Assembly: GCA_947627345.1 (NCBI GenBank)
Contig: CANQVS010000014.1
Coordinates: forward strand, 1-56,631
Source: an uncultured Clostridia bacterium
Lineage (GTDB): Bacteria; Bacillota; Clostridia; Oscillospirales; Acutalibacteraceae
Reading direction: 5' to 3'
DNA length: 56,631 nt
A program made the translations under genes and the position numbers. Below, in pieces: positions 16,897 through 25,687 of the stretch. Within the stretch, counting starts at the first letter, position 1; each line of letters starts with the position of its first letter. The notes under the pieces were generated by a model. That model was not told the DNA's origin. It saw only the letters and a program-made list of their open reading frames with translations, and made no database searches.

Positions 16897-18068
16897 ATCT
16901 TATACATCACTTCCGTAACTTTCTCATTATGTACGAATAATCTCGGCACACGCTTTGATATTGTGCAAACGACCTCATAGTTTATCGTATCGGCGCATTT
17001 TGCCAAATCATCGGCAGTTCGCTCACCGCTGTTTCCGTTTCCGAAAACTATAACCTCATCGCCTGTTTTTACATTTTCAATATCCGAAACGTCAATCATA
17101 GTCTGGTCCATACATATTCTTCCTATAATATTTGCCCTTTTGCCGTTTACTACCATATATCCGTCTTTTGCATAGGCGCGTATAAAACCGTCGGCATATC
17201 CCACGGGAACAGTCGCAACCCTCATATCCCTGTCGGCGGTAAAGGTTCTGCCGTATGAAACGGTTGCGCCCTTTTTGATAGTTTTTATATGAGAAATTAT
17301 AGTTTTCATTGACATACACGGCGTAAGCTTAAATTTATCTTTCAAAAGCGGTGACGGGGCAAGCCCGTAAAGAATAATCCCCGCGCGCACCATATCGCAG
17401 TAGGTATTCGGATAATCCTCAACAGCGCCGGAATTTGAACAATGAACTATATCAAAATTAATGTTATTTTCTTTTAAAGAATTTATTGTGTGATTAAAAT
17501 TATTAAACTGTCTGTTTGTAAATTCCCTGCCGTCCTGTGCGCAGTCGGAAACACAAAAATGAGTAAAAATTCCTTCAGGTTCAAGTCCCTTTAACGCGCA
17601 AGCTGTTTTTATTTCTTCAATAGAATTATTATCTCTCGGGAATTCCTGACACATAAATCCGATACGGCTCATTCCTGTATCAACTTTAATATGAATTTTT
17701 ACACTGCAATTATTCTTTACGCACTGTTCGCTGAGGGCTTTTGCGTAATCGAGCGAATAAACAGCCTGCGTAATATTAAGCCTTTGCAAATCCGAAACAT
17801 TTTCAACAGGCGTAAAGCCTAAAATCAAAATCGGCAGACTTATATCAGAATCCCTGAGTTCTTTTGCCTCATCAAGGTTGCTGACAGCAAAAAAATCAGC
17901 TCCGAGCCTTTCATAAAGATTTGCTAAAGTTACCGCTCCGTGACCGTAACCGTCTGCCTTTATTACGCAGCAAAGCTTTGCCTTGCCTGTTTTTTTCTTT
18001 ATTTCTTCAAAATTCTTTTTAGCATAGTCGAGAGAAATCTCCGTCCAAGTACGTCTGACTGCTTCCAT
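16893..18068 (-). CDS. alr: Alanine racemase
   Basis: A PLP enzyme that makes D-alanine for peptidoglycan. From the chosen start it has 391 residues with the PLP lysine Lys37 in VIKADGYGHG, the VDTGMSRIGF motif, and the second-site tyrosine in VSYGRTF, plus the C-terminal RICMDQTMIDVS. A TTG at 18083 is in frame, but GGAAGG lies inside that extension seven bases before the ATG at 18068, so the ATG is the better start. It is first of the eight-gene operon and lies just after structured repeat copy B. Confidence 0.96.
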   Translation of the reverse strand: MEAVRRTWTEISLDYAKKNFEEIKKKTGKAKLCCVIKADGYGHGAVTLANLYERLGADFFAVSNLDEAKELRDSDISLPILILGFTPVENVSDLQRLNITQAVYSLDYAKALSEQCVKNNCSVKIHIKVDTGMSRIGFMCQEFPRDNNSIEEIKTACALKGLEPEGIFTHFCVSDCAQDGREFTNRQFNNFNHTINSLKENNINFDIVHCSNSGAVEDYPNTYCDMVRAGIILYGLAPSPLLKDKFKLTPCMSMKTIISHIKTIKKGATVSYGRTFTADRDMRVATVPVGYADGFIRAYAKDGYMVVNGKRANIIGRICMDQTMIDVSDIENVKTGDEVIVFGNGNSGERTADDLAKCADTINYEVVCTISKRVPRLFVHNEKVTEVMYKI

Positions 18069-18096
18069 AAAATCGCCTTCCAAGTTTATACTATTT

Positions 18097-18267
18097 AAAT
18101 CGGAGCAACGCTCTGCTTTGCTTGCAAAGAGCAGAGCTTGCGAACGATTGCAACCTGCGCAGGGAGCGTTAGCTCCTCAGGATTTCAGCGGAGGGATATA
18201 TTCCACCACTGAAAGTCTGATATGGAACCCGCCTAAGAGGCGGGGGACGTCTGCGCTTAGGTTATAT
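18097..18267 (-). repeat. Multi-hairpin intergenic element, copy B
   Basis: About 171 bases in the 377-base gap between alr and putP, in the same orientation as copy A. On the minus strand it reads CCCGCC...GGCGGG, TTTCAGTGG...CCGCTGAAA, GGAGCTAACGCTCC inside CCTG...CGCAGG, then GCTCTGCT...AGCAGAGC close to the alr ribosome site. The last stem differs from copy A at paired positions on both arms. The remainder of the gap (18268-18460) is AT-rich and holds the putP promoter. Confidence 0.7.
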
Positions 18268-18368
18268 ATTTAGACATAGTACACTTAGAATAATTATAAT
18301 ATAAAACCGTATTTTATTCAATAAGAAATTAAAAATTATATATGAATGTATATAAATAAAAAAATTAT

Positions 18369-18397
18369 TTGCAAAATTTGTAATAATATGATAGAAT
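18369..18397 (+). promoter_or_regulatory. Probable putP promoter
   Basis: TTGCAA and TAGAAT are spaced by 17 bases in an AT-rich stretch about 64 bases upstream of the putP ATG. The -10 box is imperfect. Confidence 0.5.
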
Positions 18398-18460
18398 AAA
18401 ACGTAAATTTTAATTTAGTAAAGCACTAAATTATAAATTCAGATACATAGGAGGAAAATT

Positions 18461-20008
18461 ATGACGACATCCAACATAATAGTGCTGAGCGCTTTTGCGT
18501 TTTATATGGTTATTATGATTGTAATCGGCGCCGTTTACTCAAGGACAACAAAGAACAACGAGGACTACTTCCTCGGCGGTAGGGGACTCGGCGCGTGGAC
18601 AGCAGCAATATCGGCGGAAGCCTCCGATATGAGCGGTTGGCTTCTTATGGGACTTCCGGGTACATTTTATCTCGCGGGTTCGGGAGATATATGGATTGCT
18701 ATCGGACTTCTCGCGGGTACAATTCTTAACTGGTATTTCGTTTCTTCAAGATTAAGACGTTATACAATTAAAGCCGGAAACAGTCTTACAATTCCGAGCT
18801 TTTTTGAAAACCGTTTCAGAAGTAAAGGAGCTTTAAAAATTGTTTCCGCAATAATTATCGCTATCTTTTTTGCTGTTTACACAGCCTCTGCGTTTTCAAG
18901 CGGAGCTAAGCTTTTCGCGACACTTTTCGGCACCGAGGCAAATTATTCACAGGTTTACACAACAGGACTTATCATCGCCGCGGCTGTTATCCTTATATAT
19001 ACATTCCTTGGCGGATTTAAAGCCGTATGCACAACCGACCTTATTCAGGGACTTTTAATGCTTGTAGCAATCTTATCTGTTCCTATTATAGCTTATGCCG
19101 TTCTTACATATGACACGTCGTTCAGCGCGGCTCTCGCTTCAAAAGGCGTTCCCGACGCGGCGTCATTTATTAATCCTCTCACTGTTAACGGTAATCCGAT
19201 TTCAATAAATCAGATTATTTCGGGACTTGCGTGGGGACTCGGTTACTTCGGTATGCCTCATATACTTGTTCGTTTTATGGCTGTTAAGAGCGAAAGCGAA
19301 ATAAAAAAATCAAGAAAAGTCGCTATTACATGGGTTACTCTTGCGTTTATCGCGTCATTCTTAATCGGTATTATCGGTCGTGCGTACCTCACTGCAACGC
19401 TCGATGAAACAACAAGCGAAACAGTATTTATAAGAATGATTCAGAATCTTTTTGACTCAAACGGAGTTTTGATATTTATCGGAGGTATTTTCCTTTGCGG
19501 AATTTTAGCGGCCATTATGAGCACGGCGGACAGCCAGCTTTTGGTTACCGCTTCCGCAATTTCAGAGGATATGTACAAGGGTGTAATTAAAAAAGACGCA
19601 AGCGAGAAAAGTTCACTTATGGTAGGCAGAGTTTCAGTTGTAATAATCGCAATTATTGCATTCATAATCGCATTGGACCCGAAATCAAGTATTATGGGAC
19701 TTGTTTCCGACGCTTGGGCAGGCTTTGGAGCCGCGTTCGGACCTGTTGTACTACTCGCCCTTTTCTGGAAAAGGAGCAACAGCGCGGGCGCTCTCGCGGG
19801 TATGATAAGCGGTACTGTTACGGTTATACTCTGGGACTACATTCCGTTTATAAACGGCGCTACTATCGGAACAACAACAGGACTTTACTCACTCGCCGTA
19901 GGCTTCCCCGTCGCGCTTGTAATTATGGTTATTGTTTCATTAATTACTAAGAAACCGAGCGATGAAATTGTAAAGGAATTTGAAAGCATTAAAAATGTTG
20001 AAGTCTAA
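18461..20008 (+). CDS. putP: Sodium/proline symporter
   Basis: A 515-residue SSS-family transporter with about 12-13 membrane segments. The PutP signature SAEASDMSGWLLMGLPG (about 51-67), the GGFKAVCTTDLIQG loop and the sodium-site segment IMSTADSQLLV are clear. It imports proline with Na+ across the cytoplasmic membrane. The gene has its own promoter, an AGGAGG ribosome site and its own terminator, so it is monocistronic. The exact substrate within the family is assigned by resemblance. Confidence 0.92.
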   Translation: MTTSNIIVLSAFAFYMVIMIVIGAVYSRTTKNNEDYFLGGRGLGAWTAAISAEASDMSGWLLMGLPGTFYLAGSGDIWIAIGLLAGTILNWYFVSSRLRRYTIKAGNSLTIPSFFENRFRSKGALKIVSAIIIAIFFAVYTASAFSSGAKLFATLFGTEANYSQVYTTGLIIAAAVILIYTFLGGFKAVCTTDLIQGLLMLVAILSVPIIAYAVLTYDTSFSAALASKGVPDAASFINPLTVNGNPISINQIISGLAWGLGYFGMPHILVRFMAVKSESEIKKSRKVAITWVTLAFIASFLIGIIGRAYLTATLDETTSETVFIRMIQNLFDSNGVLIFIGGIFLCGILAAIMSTADSQLLVTASAISEDMYKGVIKKDASEKSSLMVGRVSVVIIAIIAFIIALDPKSSIMGLVSDAWAGFGAAFGPVVLLALFWKRSNSAGALAGMISGTVTVILWDYIPFINGATIGTTTGLYSLAVGFPVALVIMVIVSLITKKPSDEIVKEFESIKNVEV

Positions 20009-20037
20009 TAATAAAAACACTTTAATATTATTTTCAA

Positions 20038-20074
20038 AAATCGGGACTGTTGCAAAGAATAGTCCCGATTTTTC
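20038..20074 (+). terminator. putP terminator
   Basis: AAATCGGGACT and AGTCCCGATTT form an 11-bp stem followed by a run of T, 30 bases after the stop codon. Confidence 0.88.
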
Positions 20075-20146
20075 TTTACAAGAAACAAAATCGTAATAAT
20101 GTAAAATTAGTACAAATAATTCATCTTATTTTTGACATATTTTCTA

Positions 20147-20175
20147 TTGATTTATCATAAAAATTACATTATAAT
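20147..20175 (+). promoter_or_regulatory. Promoter of the three-module surface protein
   Basis: TTGATT and a perfect TATAAT are 17 bases apart. A strong AAAGGAGG ribosome site follows, ending nine bases before the ATG at 20227, which suggests high expression. Confidence 0.7.
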
Positions 20176-20226
20176 ATTTAATAGGTTTAACGACCGAAAA
20201 AATTTTTTTAAAGGAGGAAAATTTCT

Positions 20227-22107
20227 ATGGGAATTTTCAAGAAAAGTATAGCTATTCTTCTTGCTGTTCTTATGGTTCTTTCACTGGGTGCTGTTATGGC
20301 ATTCGCTGAAGATGAACTTCCCCCGGGATCTTCACAGTATTTTGTTGCCGGTTGTAAAGAACTTTTAGGCGAAGAACACAACTGGATAGCTGCTGATGAG
20401 GCCAACAGAATGGCTATTGGTGAGGGTGGTCTTTCTTATAAGACCTACACAAACGTACCTGTAGGCGACGGCTATCAGATTAAAATTACTGATGAAGATA
20501 AGAATTGGTACGGAGTAGGCGAAACAGGTAATGATAATTTAACATTTAATGTTACAAAAGTTTGTGACGTTCTTATTACCTTTGACCCCGGAACAAAGGA
20601 AATTACAGTAACAGGTGAAGGCGTTGAGATTCCGACAGAGCTTAAGATTGACTACATCGCAGCAGTCGGCGACAACAAAATGGATCCCGCTTTCCTTAAT
20701 GGTCTTAGCTGGAATCTGACTGCTGAAAACAACAGAATGTCAACAGAAGACGGTAAAGTTTACACAATCACCTATAAGGGCGTTTCAAAAGGCGATGCAT
20801 ATTCATTCAAATTCGCGGCTAACGGCAGTTGGACAGACAACTGGGGTATTTCTAAAGAACCCACAGAAGAAGAAATTGCCGCAGGCACTGCTCTTTACAA
20901 CGGTGAGAACATTTCTTTCGATGTTACATACGATTATGCTGATGTAACGCTCACACTTGACCTTACAAAGTTTGACTATGCTACAAAGTCAGGTGCTACC
21001 TATAAGATCGATATCGTTGAGAGCAAAGCTCCTGAAACAACAGCTCCTGAAACAACAGAGCCTAAGGAGTCAACAGCACCTACTACAACTGAAGAAGTAA
21101 CAACTACCGCTGAGCCTGCTTCAAGCGGAGATACACAGTCTACTACAGCTTCAGGCGAAACACAGGCTACTTCTACTGAGGCAAAAGAAACAACTTCTGA
21201 TACACAGGAAACAACAGCTACTCAGGAAACAACTGCTACACAGGAAACAACTGCAGCAACAGAAGAAACAACTGTTCCCGATAAGCCAATCGTTCCCGGT
21301 TTCTATCTCGTAGGTTCTGAGGAAGTTTGCGGTGCTGAATGGGATTGGGAGAAACCCTGGAACTATTCTACACCTATGACAGCTTCTGCTGACGGTTCAT
21401 ACTACTACAAGGTAGTTAACAATGTAGCTAAGAGCGATGGCAATGTTACTGATGAAGGTCCCGACATCTATGTATTCAAGGTAGTATATGTAGACGAAAA
21501 AGGCGCAGTTACATGGCATCCGGACGGCATGGGCAACAACACACAGGTTAAGGTTGAGGAAGACGGTTCTACAATCGCATTCACATTTGTTCTCCTCTCC
21601 TCTTCTCCGACAAAACCGAATTCTAACGAGGCAGTTGTAGCTACTGTTTACAAGCCCGGCGAGCAGGCTCCTGATGTTCCGACTCCTCCGACTGCTCCTA
21701 CTACTACAACAGCAACAGAGGAAACAACAGTTGCTCCTACTTCCACAGCACCTACAACTGTTAAGCCCGAACCTAAGCCGACTACTCCTAAGCCCGCTAA
21801 GGTAACAAAGAAAAGCAACCCGATTAAGGTTACTGTAAAGACAAAGACAGTTAAAAAGTCTAAGCTTAAGAAAGCTAAGCAGACTGTTAAGGCTATTACA
21901 GTCAAGAAAGCTAAAGGTACAGTTTCTTACAAGAAAGTTTCAGGTTCTAAGAAGCTTACTATAAGCAAGAAGAACGGTAAGATTACTGTTAAGAAGGGTA
22001 AGTATAAGAAGACTACCTTAAAGATTAAGGTTAAGGTTACCGCAAAGGGTACTAAGACATATAAGTCTAAGTCAATAACCAAGACCGTTAAAGTTAAGGT
22101 TAAATAA
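20227..22107 (+). CDS. Secreted protein with three X25-like beta-sandwich modules and Lys-rich C-terminus, putative starch-binding
   Basis: 626 residues, signal peptide to about 27. Three related modules follow: about 37-135 (YFVAGCKELLGEEHNW), 143-264 (IAAVGDNKMD...LSWNLTAENNRM) and 358-475 (YLVGSEEVCGAEWDW). Each resembles the X25-type modules of amylopullulanases, with conserved Trp, an N-R-M or P-M segment and a YSFKFAANGSW-like strand. A Thr/Glu/Pro linker (about 268-355) with repeated TQETTA units separates modules two and three; another precedes a lysine-rich, internally repetitive domain (about 525-626) of the kind seen at the end of many Ruminococcaceae surface proteins. There is no catalytic domain or dockerin. 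Starch or oligosaccharide binding is inferred from the modules and genomic setting. It is flanked by its own promoter and terminator. Confidence 0.75.
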   Translation: MGIFKKSIAILLAVLMVLSLGAVMAFAEDELPPGSSQYFVAGCKELLGEEHNWIAADEANRMAIGEGGLSYKTYTNVPVGDGYQIKITDEDKNWYGVGETGNDNLTFNVTKVCDVLITFDPGTKEITVTGEGVEIPTELKIDYIAAVGDNKMDPAFLNGLSWNLTAENNRMSTEDGKVYTITYKGVSKGDAYSFKFAANGSWTDNWGISKEPTEEEIAAGTALYNGENISFDVTYDYADVTLTLDLTKFDYATKSGATYKIDIVESKAPETTAPETTEPKESTAPTTTEEVTTTAEPASSGDTQSTTASGETQATSTEAKETTSDTQETTATQETTATQETTAATEETTVPDKPIVPGFYLVGSEEVCGAEWDWEKPWNYSTPMTASADGSYYYKVVNNVAKSDGNVTDEGPDIYVFKVVYVDEKGAVTWHPDGMGNNTQVKVEEDGSTIAFTFVLLSSSPTKPNSNEAVVATVYKPGEQAPDVPTPPTAPTTTTATEETTVAPTSTAPTTVKPEPKPTTPKPAKVTKKSNPIKVTVKTKTVKKSKLKKAKQTVKAITVKKAKGTVSYKKVSGSKKLTISKKNGKITVKKGKYKKTTLKIKVKVTAKGTKTYKSKSITKTVKVKVK

Positions 22108-22141
22108 TTATTCTTACAAACAAAATTAATCTTTAATTTCA

Positions 22142-22164
22142 ACCTCCGCCGTTTCGGCGGAGGT
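22142..22164 (+). terminator. Terminator of the three-module surface protein gene
   Basis: ACCTCCGCC and GGCGGAGGT form a 9-bp GC-rich stem followed by CTTTTA. Confidence 0.85.
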
Positions 22165-22170
22165 CTTTTA

Positions 22171-22330
22171 TATATCCACGTCAAGCATTACAGTCCCTCT
22201 CTATGGTTCATATCCCCCATACGTTCCTGCCTCTGCCTCACTATATAGGATAGGTTTCGCTCTGATTTTTTTCACAATGTACCCCTACATCTTATATACG
22301 TACACATTGAAGTTTACTGTTAACCTTCCG
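22171..22330 (-). repeat. Dispersed intergenic repeat family 2, long copy
   Basis: On the minus strand this has the family core, GGGGGATATGA followed by GAGAGGGACTG, then TGCTTGACGTGGATAT. It extends upstream to GTTAACAGTAAACTTCAATG, which matches the copy at 53686-53840 over its whole length. It lies between the surface-protein terminator and the nrdD promoter region. The function is unknown. Confidence 0.7.
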
Positions 22331-22390
22331 ATTATTAACTCTCAGTTCTTAATTAAATAACTGTAACCTTTAAATTACAATTTTTAACAA

Positions 22391-22437
22391 ACACTATATA
22401 TTGCGTACGGTTACAATTTAGACACAATTTGTTGCTT
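22391..22437 (+). promoter_or_regulatory. NrdR box pair upstream of nrdD
   Basis: ACACTATATATTGCGT and ACACAATTTGTTGCTT each match the NrdR-box pattern (ACACWATATATWGTGT) partly and start 31 bases apart, three helical turns, which is the known spacing for NrdR repression of ribonucleotide reductase operons. They lie about 90 bases upstream of the best nrdD promoter, further than usual. Confidence 0.65.
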
Positions 22438-22525
22438 TTTAGCGTTTAATTCCAATAGGAAAAATTATTTTACGTTTATGCTCGTATTGCACAAAAATGT
22501 ATCCTTAAATTTGTCACTTTGACTA

Positions 22526-22554
22526 TTGACGAAAATGAATAAATCCGCTATAAT
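22526..22554 (+). promoter_or_regulatory. nrdDG promoter
   Basis: TTGACG and a perfect TATAAT with a 17-base spacer. The start point would leave a leader of about 75 bases that contains a small CCACAAGATATTGTGT-like inverted repeat. Confidence 0.75.
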
Positions 22555-22638
22555 GTGCAAGCAATCTAAAGGGAACCACAAGATATTGTGTTTCTAAAGA
22601 AATAACATTTACAAATATGTAATATTGGGAGGGTAATG

Positions 22639-24999
22639 ATGATTACGAAGATTAAAAAACGTGACGGACGTACAGCTACATTTGATATTGAAAAAATTTC
22701 ACAGGCTATTTACAAGGCGGCGCAGGCTATAGGCGGTACAGATTACGAAACCGCTAATGAACTTGCAAGGCAGGTTTGTGATATACTTGAATCTCAAGAA
22801 GAAACAGAACCAACCGTAGAACATGTACAGGATACTGTAGAAAAGGTTCTTATAGAAAACGGACACGCAAGAACCGCGAAAGAATATATTCTTTACCGCG
22901 CGGACCGTACTCGTGTACGCGATATGAATACAAAGCTGATGAAAATTTACGAGGACCTTACCTTTAAATCAGCTAAAGACAATGACGTTAAACGCGAAAA
23001 CGCTAATATAGACGGCGATACTGCTATGGGTACTATGCTCAAATACGGCTCTGAGGGAGCAAAGCAGTTCTATCATATGTATATCCTTAATCCCAAGCAC
23101 AGTAAGGCTCACCTTGACGGAGATATTCATATTCACGACCTTGACTTTTTGACTCTTACTACTACCTGTTGTCAGATTGACCTTTTAAAGCTTTTTGAAG
23201 GCGGATTTTCGACAGGACACGGCTATTTAAGAGAACCTAACGATATTCAATCATATTCCGCTCTCGCTTGTATCGCTATTCAGTCAAACCAGAACGACCA
23301 GCACGGAGGTCAGAGTGTACCTAACTTTGACTACTCAATGGCTCCGGGAGTTGCTAAAACATACAGAAAGCGTTACCGCCAGAATATCGAGAGAGCTATT
23401 GAACTTTTGACCGATACTGAAAATCCCGAAGCGCTTGCAAAGGAAATTGCGGACAAGGCTGAAGAAATTTCAGGCGAGAAACCAAAGCTTGAGGATAACA
23501 GTCCCGAATATAAGGCGGCAGAAATTAAAATTCTTACAGAGAATTTTGGGGATAAAATCGCCAATAAAATTCAACGCTTTGCATTTAAGCACGCGGAAAG
23601 CGAAACTGACAGAGCTACTTTCCAGGCTATGGAGGCTCTTATCCATAATCTTAACACTATGCACAGCCGTGCAGGCGCTCAAATACCGTTCTCATCCTTA
23701 AACTACGGAACAGACACCTCCCCCGAGGGCAGAATGGTTATGAAAAACATTCTTAAAGCTACGGACAGAGGTCTCGGAAACGGCGAAACACCTATATTCC
23801 CAATCCAGATTTTTAAGGTTAAAGAGGGAATCAACTACAATCCCTCCGACCCTAACTATGATATTTACAAGCAGACAATGAAAGTTTCGGCAAAGCGCCT
23901 GTTCCCCAACTACTCATTCTTAGACGCTCCTTTCAACAAGCAGTATTACGTTGAAGGCCATCCCGAAACAGAGGTCGCGTATATGGGATGCCGTACAAGA
24001 GTTATGGGAAATGTTTACGACCCCGACAGAGAGCAGACCTACGGCAGAGGTAATCTAAGCTTTACATCAATAAATCTTCCCCGTCTTGCAATTTTATCTA
24101 ACAAAAATGTTGACTTCTTCTTTGAGCAGCTTGACAGAATGTGCGACCTTTGTGTTGAACAGCTTTTGGAGAGATTTGAAATTCAATGCTCAAAGCTGGT
24201 AAAGAACTATCCGTTCCTTATGGGTCAGGGAGTATGGCTTGATTCAGAGAAATTAGGTCCTAACGATTCTGTTCGCGACGTGCTCAAACACGGCTCACTG
24301 ACTATCGGCTTTATCGGTCTTGCTGAATGTCTGAAAGCTCTTGTAGGCGCGCATCACGGTGAAAGCGAAAGCTCACAAAAGCTCGGACTTGAAATTGTCG
24401 GTTATATGCGCAAAAAAATGAACGAGGCTACCGAGAAATACAAATTAAACTTTGCCGTAATCGGAACTCCCGCTGAGGGACTTTCAGGACGTTTTGTAAG
24501 AATTGACAGAGAACGATTTGGTACAATTCCCGGAGTTACGGACAGAGATTACTACACAAACTCGTTCCACATTCCTGTTTACTACAACATATCTGCTTTT
24601 GAAAAGATTAAGTTGGAGGCTCCCTACCACAATCTCACAAACGGAGGTCATATCTCGTACATTGAACTCGACGGAGACCCGACACAAAATCTTGACGCTT
24701 TCGAGGCGGTTATCCGTCAGATGAAAGAATGCGGAGTAGGCTACGGCTCAATCAACCACCCTGTTGACCGCGACCCTGTTTGCGGACATACGGGAATTAT
24801 AGGCGATTACTGTCCTGTATGCGGACGTAAAGAAGGTCAGGGCGGTCAGGGCTTTGAGAGAATACGCCGTATCACAGGCTATTTAGTAGGTACACTCGAC
24901 CGCTTTAACGATGCAAAACGCAGTGAGGTTGAAGACAGAGTTAAACACAGCCTCGGCGAAAGCTTGGATATGAGTGAAATAACGGAAGAAACCGCATAA
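22639..24999 (+). CDS. nrdD: Anaerobic ribonucleoside-triphosphate reductase
   Basis: The class III reductase, which makes dNTPs without oxygen through a glycyl radical. An ATP-cone allosteric domain covers about 1-92 (ITKIKKRDGRTATFDIEKI). The large barrel follows, and the C-terminus has a four-Cys zinc site (PVCGHTG...YCPVCGR) and the glycyl radical loop RRITGYLVGTLDRFND with the radical Gly near 747. Two ATG codons occur in tandem; the second (22639) is better spaced from GGGAGGG. It overlaps nrdG by one base, and the pair is likely controlled by NrdR. Confidence 0.97.
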   Translation: MITKIKKRDGRTATFDIEKISQAIYKAAQAIGGTDYETANELARQVCDILESQEETEPTVEHVQDTVEKVLIENGHARTAKEYILYRADRTRVRDMNTKLMKIYEDLTFKSAKDNDVKRENANIDGDTAMGTMLKYGSEGAKQFYHMYILNPKHSKAHLDGDIHIHDLDFLTLTTTCCQIDLLKLFEGGFSTGHGYLREPNDIQSYSALACIAIQSNQNDQHGGQSVPNFDYSMAPGVAKTYRKRYRQNIERAIELLTDTENPEALAKEIADKAEEISGEKPKLEDNSPEYKAAEIKILTENFGDKIANKIQRFAFKHAESETDRATFQAMEALIHNLNTMHSRAGAQIPFSSLNYGTDTSPEGRMVMKNILKATDRGLGNGETPIFPIQIFKVKEGINYNPSDPNYDIYKQTMKVSAKRLFPNYSFLDAPFNKQYYVEGHPETEVAYMGCRTRVMGNVYDPDREQTYGRGNLSFTSINLPRLAILSNKNVDFFFEQLDRMCDLCVEQLLERFEIQCSKLVKNYPFLMGQGVWLDSEKLGPNDSVRDVLKHGSLTIGFIGLAECLKALVGAHHGESESSQKLGLEIVGYMRKKMNEATEKYKLNFAVIGTPAEGLSGRFVRIDRERFGTIPGVTDRDYYTNSFHIPVYYNISAFEKIKLEAPYHNLTNGGHISYIELDGDPTQNLDAFEAVIRQMKECGVGYGSINHPVDRDPVCGHTGIIGDYCPVCGRKEGQGGQGFERIRRITGYLVGTLDRFNDAKRSEVEDRVKHSLGESLDMSEITEETA

Positions 25000-25550
25000 T
25001 GGGAACTAAACTGAATTTATCCGGGGTTGTCAGCGAAAGTATCGTTGACGGCCCCGGTATCAGAATGACTTTATTTACGCAGGGTTGTCCGCACCATTGC
25101 AAAGGCTGTCACAATCCCGAAACATGGGCATTTGAGCCACGACATTCGGGTGATATAGATAAAATACTTGCTGTGGCTGTTAAAAATCCGATTTTACAGG
25201 GATTAACATTCTCGGGAGGAGAACCTTTCTGCCAGGCGGAGGCGCTTTCGCAATTAGCCCAAAAATGCCACAAGAACGGACTTAACGTAATGTGCTACAC
25301 GGGTTATACCTTTGAACAATTAATTGAAGGCGGTGAAAAGCACCCCGAATGGATTAAACTTCTGGAAAACTGCGACTACCTCGTTGACGGCAAATTTGAA
25401 CTTGAACAAAAAAGTCTTATGTTACTTTTCAGAGGCAGTAAAAATCAGAGATTCTTGAATGTGCCAGAAAGCCTTAAACAAGGCAAAGCCGTTAAAGTAA
25501 ACGAAGACACACTTTATCTTGGCACCAAAAAGAGAGATAAAAATAACTAA
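24999..25550 (+). CDS. nrdG: Anaerobic ribonucleotide reductase activating protein
   Basis: A 183-residue radical SAM enzyme that installs the glycyl radical in NrdD. The 4Fe-4S motif is Cys30-x3-Cys34-x2-Cys37 (CPHHCKGC), followed by the SAM-binding TFSGGEPF segment. It is of normal length and translationally coupled to nrdD through an overlapping TAATG. The terminator stem begins at its stop codon. Confidence 0.97.
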   Translation: MGTKLNLSGVVSESIVDGPGIRMTLFTQGCPHHCKGCHNPETWAFEPRHSGDIDKILAVAVKNPILQGLTFSGGEPFCQAEALSQLAQKCHKNGLNVMCYTGYTFEQLIEGGEKHPEWIKLLENCDYLVDGKFELEQKSLMLLFRGSKNQRFLNVPESLKQGKAVKVNEDTLYLGTKKRDKNN

Positions 25551-25596
25551 TCGGTCAGATTAGGGGTAATTTGCCCTTTCTAATCCGACCGATTTT
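25547..25596 (+). terminator. nrdDG terminator
   Basis: AATCGGTCAGATTAG pairs with CTAATCCGACCGATT (one mismatch) and is followed by TTTTTG. The stem overlaps the nrdG stop codon. Confidence 0.88.
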
Positions 25597-25687
25597 TGTT
25601 TTCCACTATACGTTGACTTATTCCACACTTAATTTATTTTATTCCACCCTGTCTTTTTATAAAATTAAGGTAAAAGGAAGTGGTGAA

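Noticed and set aside
9278..18267. The alr-to-pyrD operon as a composite transposon flanked by direct repeats
   Set aside because: There is no transposase or integrase, the genes are core genes with normal composition, and the flanking elements look like structured RNAs or passive repeats.
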